A stretch of 11,001 nucleotides of DNA, taken from Desulfobacteraceae bacterium. GTDB taxonomy: Bacteria > Desulfobacterota > Desulfobacteria > Desulfobacterales > UBA11574. Position 1 is the stretch's first letter; every line of letters begins with the position of its first letter. The stretch spans positions 1 to 11,001 of the forward strand of contig PKTV01000336.1 of the NCBI GenBank assembly GCA_002868985.1, read 5' to 3'. Of this stretch, positions 7,035 through 11,001 are shown piece by piece. The translations under genes and the position numbers were made by a program. Under the pieces are notes generated by a model that had not been told where the DNA came from, did not search any database, and saw only the letters and a program-made list of their open reading frames with translations.

Positions 7035-7145
7035 TGCCACTAAGAAGCCAAGTCACGAAGAAAGAATAATAAATATATCCTTTGTGCCTGCCCGCCATCG
7101 GCTTCGCCTTGGGCGAGGCGGGCGGGCCTTAGTGCCTTTGTGGCA
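7035..7145. repeat. Composite inverted repeat interrupted by a GC-rich hairpin
   Basis: The 237-bp cysS-uvrB gap starts with TGCCACTAAG (7035-7044) and ends this block with CTTTGTGGCA (7136-7145), giving outer arms that begin TGCCAC and end GTGGCA. Between 7086 and 7127 is a strong stem: GCCTGCCCGCC (7086-7096) pairs with GGCGGGCGGGC (7117-7127) with one G-U, and inside it TCGCC (7104-7108) pairs with GGCGA (7112-7116). Removing 7089-7128 rejoins TTTGTGCC to TTAGTGCC. The resulting right arm then matches the reverse complement of the left arm at about 19 of 26 positions. A run of eight T (7147-7154) follows, so the block may also act as the cysS terminator. Confidence 0.6.
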
Positions 7146-7259
7146 ATTTTTTTTGGTTCTGTAAAAATTCAATCGACAATCGTTTGCACATGAAGCGGAA
7201 AAGTTCCACAAAATCCAATCTATTACTTATTATATAAGAATCATATCATACCAATCATT

Positions 7260-9254
7260 ATGCCTTCCTTTAAGTTAGTTTCAGATTTTACCCCAAAGGG
7301 CGATCAAACAGATGCAATTCGTGCTTTAAGTAAAAGAATCCAGTCCGACGAGAAGCACAACGTTCTTTTGGGTGTCACCGGCTCAGGAAAAACATTTACA
7401 ATGGCACATGTCATTGCAAACATCGGAAAACCGGCCCTGGTCATCGCTCCGAATAAAACCCTTGCCGCGCAGCTTTATAGTGAATTCAGAATTCTCTTTC
7501 CTGAAAATGCTGTGGAATATTTTGTGAGCTACTATGATTACTACCAGCCCGAAGCATACATCCCATCAAGCGACACGTATATTCAAAAAGACTCTTCTAT
7601 CAACGAGATGATCGACAAACTTCGCCATTCGGCTACACGGTCGGTATTGTCCCGCCGGGATGTAATTGTGGTGGCGAGCGTATCGTGCATATTCGGTCTC
7701 GGCGCCCCTGAAGAGTATTTGGCCATGCGTGTTGAATTGGAAAAAAATATGACGCTCGAACGTGATACATTACTTGCGGAACTGGTGGCCATGCATTACG
7801 AAAGAAATGACGTCGATTTTTATAGAGGGATTTTCAGGGTTAGGGGAGACCGGGTTGAAATTTATCCGTCATATGAAGAGGACAACGCCCTTCGTATCGA
7901 ATTTTTTGGAGACGAGTTAGAATCGATTTCCGAGATTGACCCTCTCAGGGGTATTGTCAGAAAACACTTGAACCGTATTGCCATATATCCGGCCAGTCAT
8001 TACGTAACCCAAAAAAAAATTCTTAAAAGAGCCGTTAAAACCATTACAACTGAATTAACACGGAGGATTGACTATTTCAGGGATGAAAATAAACTGATTG
8101 AAGCACAAAGAATTGAAGAAAGGACAAACTTTGATTTGGAAATGATGCAGGAACTGGGATACTGTAATGGAATCGAAAATTATTCCCGCCATCTAACGCA
8201 AAGAGCGCCCGGAGAACCACCACCGACACTTTTGGATTATTTCCCAAATGATTTTTTGATGTTTACTGATGAAAGCCATATCACCATTCCCCAACTTCGA
8301 GCCATGTACAAAGGGGATAGATCGCGCAAAAGTACCCTTGTTGAATATGGATTCAGACTGCCGTCGGCCCTGGATAACCGTCCATTGACTTTTGAAGAAT
8401 TTGAGTCAAAAGTATCGCAGGTGGTTTATGTTTCAGCCACGCCTTCCGATTATGAAATTTCAAAAGCAAAAAATGAACTCGTCGAACAAATTGTGAGACC
8501 TACCGGGTTGATCGACCCCATGATCGAGGTGAGAAAAGCCAAATACCAGGTAGACGATCTATTCGAAGAAATCCGACAACGGTTGGAAAGAGATGAACGG
8601 GTGTTGGTCACCACTCTGACAAAGCGTATGGCTGAAGATCTCACAGAATATTATTCGGATATGGGAACAAAAGTTCAGTATCTTCATTCAGATATCCACA
8701 CTCTGGAAAGAATGGACATCATCCACAATTTAAGAAAAGGAGAATTCGATGTGCTCATCGGAATCAATCTTCTTCGTGAGGGGCTCGATATTCCTGAAGT
8801 CTCACTTGTGGCCATACTCGATGCCGATAAAGAGGGTTTTTTACGTTCAGCCCGGTCGCTGATCCAGACCTGCGGTCGCGCTTCCAGAAATGTCAGAGGA
8901 CAGGTGATTATGTATGCCGATTTCGTGACCCGATCCATGCAACAGGCCATTGACGAAACAAACCGGCGACGAACTATTCAAAAACTATACAATAAACAGC
9001 ATTCGATTACACCGACAAGCATAGAAAAAGAGATTACACCTGTCTTTAAAAAGCTGTACGAGTTTAAAGATACACCGAAAGACAGGGTAGCAGAAACACT
9101 TGCTCAATATGAATCTGAAGAAAATCTTGATGTCATCATCAGAAATCTTGAAAGAGAGATGAAACAGGCAGCAAAAGAGTTAGAGTTTGAACAGGCCGCT
9201 GAAATTCGAGATCAAATCCAAGCCATAAAAGAAATGATCGTCTTTGAGCTTTGA
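7260..9254 (+). CDS. uvrB: UvrB, excinuclease ABC subunit B
   Basis: UvrB is the damage-verifying subunit of nucleotide excision repair. It is loaded by UvrA, clamps the lesion strand and recruits UvrC. At 664 residues it is close to E. coli (673). The N-terminus [16 protein letters not shown] is canonical. Walker A GVTGSGKT is at 38-45. The beta-hairpin that inserts between strands is [18 protein letters not shown], with tyrosines at 91-92 and 94-95. The UvrA-binding domain follows, and DESH (Asp337, Glu338) is the DEAD-type motif II. Helicase motif V is [12 protein letters not shown] (502-513) and motif VI is QTCGRASRN (536-544). The C-terminal UVR domain that contacts UvrC is near 625-660 ([24 protein letters not shown]). 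ATG 7260 has no convincing Shine-Dalgarno within 15 bases. No clear LexA box was found upstream. uvrC follows after 356 bp containing a large palindrome. Confidence 0.98.
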   Translation: MPSFKLVSDFTPKGDQTDAIRALSKRIQSDEKHNVLLGVTGSGKTFTMAHVIANIGKPALVIAPNKTLAAQLYSEFRILFPENAVEYFVSYYDYYQPEAYIPSSDTYIQKDSSINEMIDKLRHSATRSVLSRRDVIVVASVSCIFGLGAPEEYLAMRVELEKNMTLERDTLLAELVAMHYERNDVDFYRGIFRVRGDRVEIYPSYEEDNALRIEFFGDELESISEIDPLRGIVRKHLNRIAIYPASHYVTQKKILKRAVKTITTELTRRIDYFRDENKLIEAQRIEERTNFDLEMMQELGYCNGIENYSRHLTQRAPGEPPPTLLDYFPNDFLMFTDESHITIPQLRAMYKGDRSRKSTLVEYGFRLPSALDNRPLTFEEFESKVSQVVYVSATPSDYEISKAKNELVEQIVRPTGLIDPMIEVRKAKYQVDDLFEEIRQRLERDERVLVTTLTKRMAEDLTEYYSDMGTKVQYLHSDIHTLERMDIIHNLRKGEFDVLIGINLLREGLDIPEVSLVAILDADKEGFLRSARSLIQTCGRASRNVRGQVIMYADFVTRSMQQAIDETNRRRTIQKLYNKQHSITPTSIEKEITPVFKKLYEFKDTPKDRVAETLAQYESEENLDVIIRNLEREMKQAAKELEFEQAAEIRDQIQAIKEMIVFEL

Positions 9255-9344
9255 ATTCATTTTTCACTCTCATATTTTGGGCAATTTCAATTACTTCACA
9301 AATCGTAATAGTGTGGTCATTTGAAACAAATCGATTCCAAAGGA

Positions 9345-9543
9345 GCTTCAGGTATAATTAAATTTTTGACTGGAAGCTGTCTGAGTGGATTAGGGATCGT
9401 TTTGAAAGAACCATAGCCAATTTAACATTATGGATGAATTCCTCTGATAAAGCAAAAACCTTTATAAATTGCCCGGGCAGGTTCTTTCATTACGAGTCCT
9501 TATTCACGAGTTCTTTCAGCAAAAATTTAATTATACCTGAAGC
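9345..9543. repeat. Long palindromic (MITE-like) element between uvrB and uvrC
   Basis: This is the main content of the 356-bp uvrB-uvrC gap. The outer arms 9345-9368 and 9520-9543 are exact reverse complements over 24 bp, starting GCTTCAGGTATAAT on the left. Further in, the arms stay alignable with small indels: TGAAAGAACC (9403-9412) pairs with GGTTCTTTCA (9480-9489), and CAATTTA (9418-9424) with TAAATTG (9465-9471). A tip of about 40 nt remains. There is no ORF or transposase, and only GG (9342-9343 and 9544-9545) flanks both ends, so no convincing target duplication. Read as a non-autonomous mobile element or a very long hairpin. On either side, 9255-9344 and 9544-9610 show nothing beyond weak AT-rich sequence. 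Confidence 0.75.
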
Positions 9544-9610
9544 GGTAATGTTTTCAAAAGGCTAAACTGTTACAACAAATCGTAAAATATCGAGTCGCAT
9601 AACGAAAGAA

Positions 9611-11001
9611 ATGACATCGAAAAAAACAATATTTGAATTAACAACTGCCAGTGAGGATCCAGCATCCGGTATCAAAGATAAATTGGCCAAGGTTTCTTCC
9701 CAGCCTGGTGTTTATCTAATGAAAGACGCCCATGGCAAAGTGATATATGTGGGTAAAGCCAGGAACTTAAAAAAACGGTTGGCTTCATACTTCGGACGCA
9801 TTGGAAACAGCACATCACGAATAGACATGAAAACAGAAATTCTTATTCGAAACATATCGAATTTTGATACAATCATCACCGATAGCGAAAAAGAAGCCCT
9901 GATTCTTGAATCGAACCTTATCAAACGCTACAAACCTCGCTATAATGTTATTTTAAAAGACGACAAAAGATACCCCTCTTTACGTTTGGACATCAATAAT
10001 CCATATCCAAACCTTACCGTGGTCAGAAAAGTTTTTAAAAACGGTGCCCTCTATTTTGGCCCATTTTCTTCTTCTGCCGCTGTTCAAAAAACACTTAAAA
10101 TTATCCATAAAACGTTCAGACTCAGAAAGTGTAAACAAAAGGATTTTAATCGTCGTACAAGACCCTGTCTCAACTACCAAATAGCATCATGTCTTGGGCC
10201 TTGCTGTCTTAAAGTGGACCATAAACTCTATGATGACATTGTAAAAGAGGTTGTCTTATTCTTAAAAGGAAGAACCCCCGATCTGATTAAAAAAATAAAA
10301 CAGGAGATGATCTCTGCTGCGAATGTACATGATTATGAAAAAGCGGCGGTTTTGAGGGACAAAATGTTTGCACTTGAGCAGACGCTCGAAAAACAGGTGG
10401 CAGTTACGAATGATTTTAAAGACCGGGACGTACTGGGAATTGCAAGATCTGATGAGAATTCTATGTTTACGCTTCTTTTTATCCGCAGCGGGTTTCTTGT
10501 TGGGACACGAAATTTTAAGTTTTCTAAGACGATGTCAACAGACACCGAAATAATTGGCGAATTTATACGACAATATTATGATACAACACGTTTTATTCCT
10601 AAAGAGATTCTGGTCCCAACACCACTTGAAGACGCATTTTTAACAGAAGAAATGCTAAGCACAATCAAAGGACAAAAGGTTAAGATTTTATCACCCAAAC
10701 GGGGTGAAAAGGTTCGCCTTGTTAAAATGGCCTATCAAAATGCAAAAAACAGCCTCCGAGAGCTCATTGCCGAAGTTTCAAAAGATACCCAACTTCTCGT
10801 GCGTCTTCAGCAGCGGTTGAAGATGGACAGAATACCGTTTCGGATTGAATGCTTTGATAATTCCAGCATTTCAGGAAAAGATGCTGTTTCCGGTATGGTT
10901 GTTTTTGAAAAAGGAAAGCCGAATAAATCTTTATATCGAAAATACAGACTCAAGACAACTATAGCAAAGGACGACTATGCCTGTATGGCTGAAGTCCTTA
11001 A
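9611..11001 (+). CDS. uvrC: UvrC, excinuclease ABC subunit C (3'-truncated by window edge)
   Basis: UvrC makes both incisions flanking a lesion marked by UvrB. The frame is open from ATG 9611 to the right edge: 463 complete codons plus two bases, against about 610 residues for the full protein. The N-terminal GIY-YIG nuclease reads GVY (33-35) and YVGKARNLKKR (46-56), with the conserved EALILESNLIKR segment at 95-106 and KPRYN after it. Four cysteines at 174, 186, 194 and 198 reproduce the E. coli Fe-S ligand spacing exactly (12, 8, 4), ending in CLNYQIASCLGPC. The UVR domain that binds UvrB is near 224-258. The RNase H-like second nuclease begins with ECFDNSSISG, with catalytic-type Asp416; the rest is cut off. 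An in-frame TAA at 9563 and no other start codon before 9611 fix the start. Only a weak GAAAG precedes it. Confidence 0.96.
   Translation, partial: MTSKKTIFELTTASEDPASGIKDKLAKVSSQPGVYLMKDAHGKVIYVGKARNLKKRLASYFGRIGNSTSRIDMKTEILIRNISNFDTIITDSEKEALILESNLIKRYKPRYNVILKDDKRYPSLRLDINNPYPNLTVVRKVFKNGALYFGPFSSSAAVQKTLKIIHKTFRLRKCKQKDFNRRTRPCLNYQIASCLGPCCLKVDHKLYDDIVKEVVLFLKGRTPDLIKKIKQEMISAANVHDYEKAAVLRDKMFALEQTLEKQVAVTNDFKDRDVLGIARSDENSMFTLLFIRSGFLVGTRNFKFSKTMSTDTEIIGEFIRQYYDTTRFIPKEILVPTPLEDAFLTEEMLSTIKGQKVKILSPKRGEKVRLVKMAYQNAKNSLRELIAEVSKDTQLLVRLQQRLKMDRIPFRIECFDNSSISGKDAVSGMVVFEKGKPNKSLYRKYRLKTTIAKDDYACMAEVL

Noticed and set aside
6880..7164. 94-residue + strand frame overlapping the cysS end
   Set aside because: It is a shifted frame of cysS that runs on through the repeat hairpin; the C-terminal part is only translated repeat.
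7159..7178. CTGT...ACA upstream of uvrB as a LexA (SOS) box
   Set aside because: The spacing is 13 rather than 8 bases and the right half is incomplete; no other LexA-type motif was seen.
9353..9358. Perfect TATAAT as a -10 promoter for uvrC
   Set aside because: It lies within the palindrome arm, has no -35 at 16-18 bp, and is mirrored in the opposite arm; more likely part of the repeat.
1..11001. CRISPR array, tRNA or rRNA genes, toxin-antitoxin or defence module
   Set aside because: No regularly spaced direct repeats, cloverleaf-like sequence, rRNA segments or recognisable defence or toxin proteins were found on either strand.

Overview
The window looks like a chromosomal housekeeping segment of a Gram-negative, anaerobe-type bacterium. 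My best guess is Desulfobacterota (Desulfobacterales-like 'Deltaproteobacteria'). This rests on the style of the proteins, a moderate, AT-leaning base composition, the ispF-cysS pairing, two small lineage-type proteins next to pgi, and spacers full of short dispersed repeats and hairpins. It is inference, not a database result. No rRNA, tRNA, CRISPR array, transposase or prophage gene was seen.

Layout: (1) 1-1387, + strand: the C-terminal part of RecD, the alpha helicase subunit of exonuclease V, cut by the left edge. (2) 1503-2513, + strand: a FabH-type 3-oxoacyl-ACP synthase III with a complete Cys-His-Asn triad. (3) 4742-2536, - strand: a 62-residue coiled-coil protein, a terminator-like hairpin, a small five-cysteine protein, then pgi (glucose-6-phosphate isomerase), which converges on fabH. 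(4) 5047-7022, + strand: ispF (isoprenoid MEP pathway), then cysS (cysteinyl-tRNA synthetase). (5) 7260-11001, + strand: uvrB, then uvrC, cut by the right edge. UvrB and UvrC form the damage-verification and incision core of nucleotide excision repair. uvrC starts at 9611.

Functionally the genes are a mixed core set: DNA repair (recD, uvrB, uvrC), fatty-acid initiation (fabH), central sugar metabolism (pgi), isoprenoid precursor synthesis (ispF) and translation (cysS). They are not one pathway.

The notable content lies in the spacers. Most of the larger ones hold a different palindromic or repetitive element: a CTCCC/GGGAG hairpin before fabH; inverted GGTTCA repeats between the pgi-side genes and ispF, with a related copy between ispF and cysS; a GC-rich hairpin apparently inserted into another inverted repeat between cysS and uvrB; and a ~199-bp near-perfect palindrome with 24-bp exact terminal arms between uvrB and uvrC. 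No new enzymatic or defence system is visible. The best leads are the uvrB-uvrC palindrome, the nested element at 7035-7145 and the uncharacterised cysteine-rich protein upstream of pgi.
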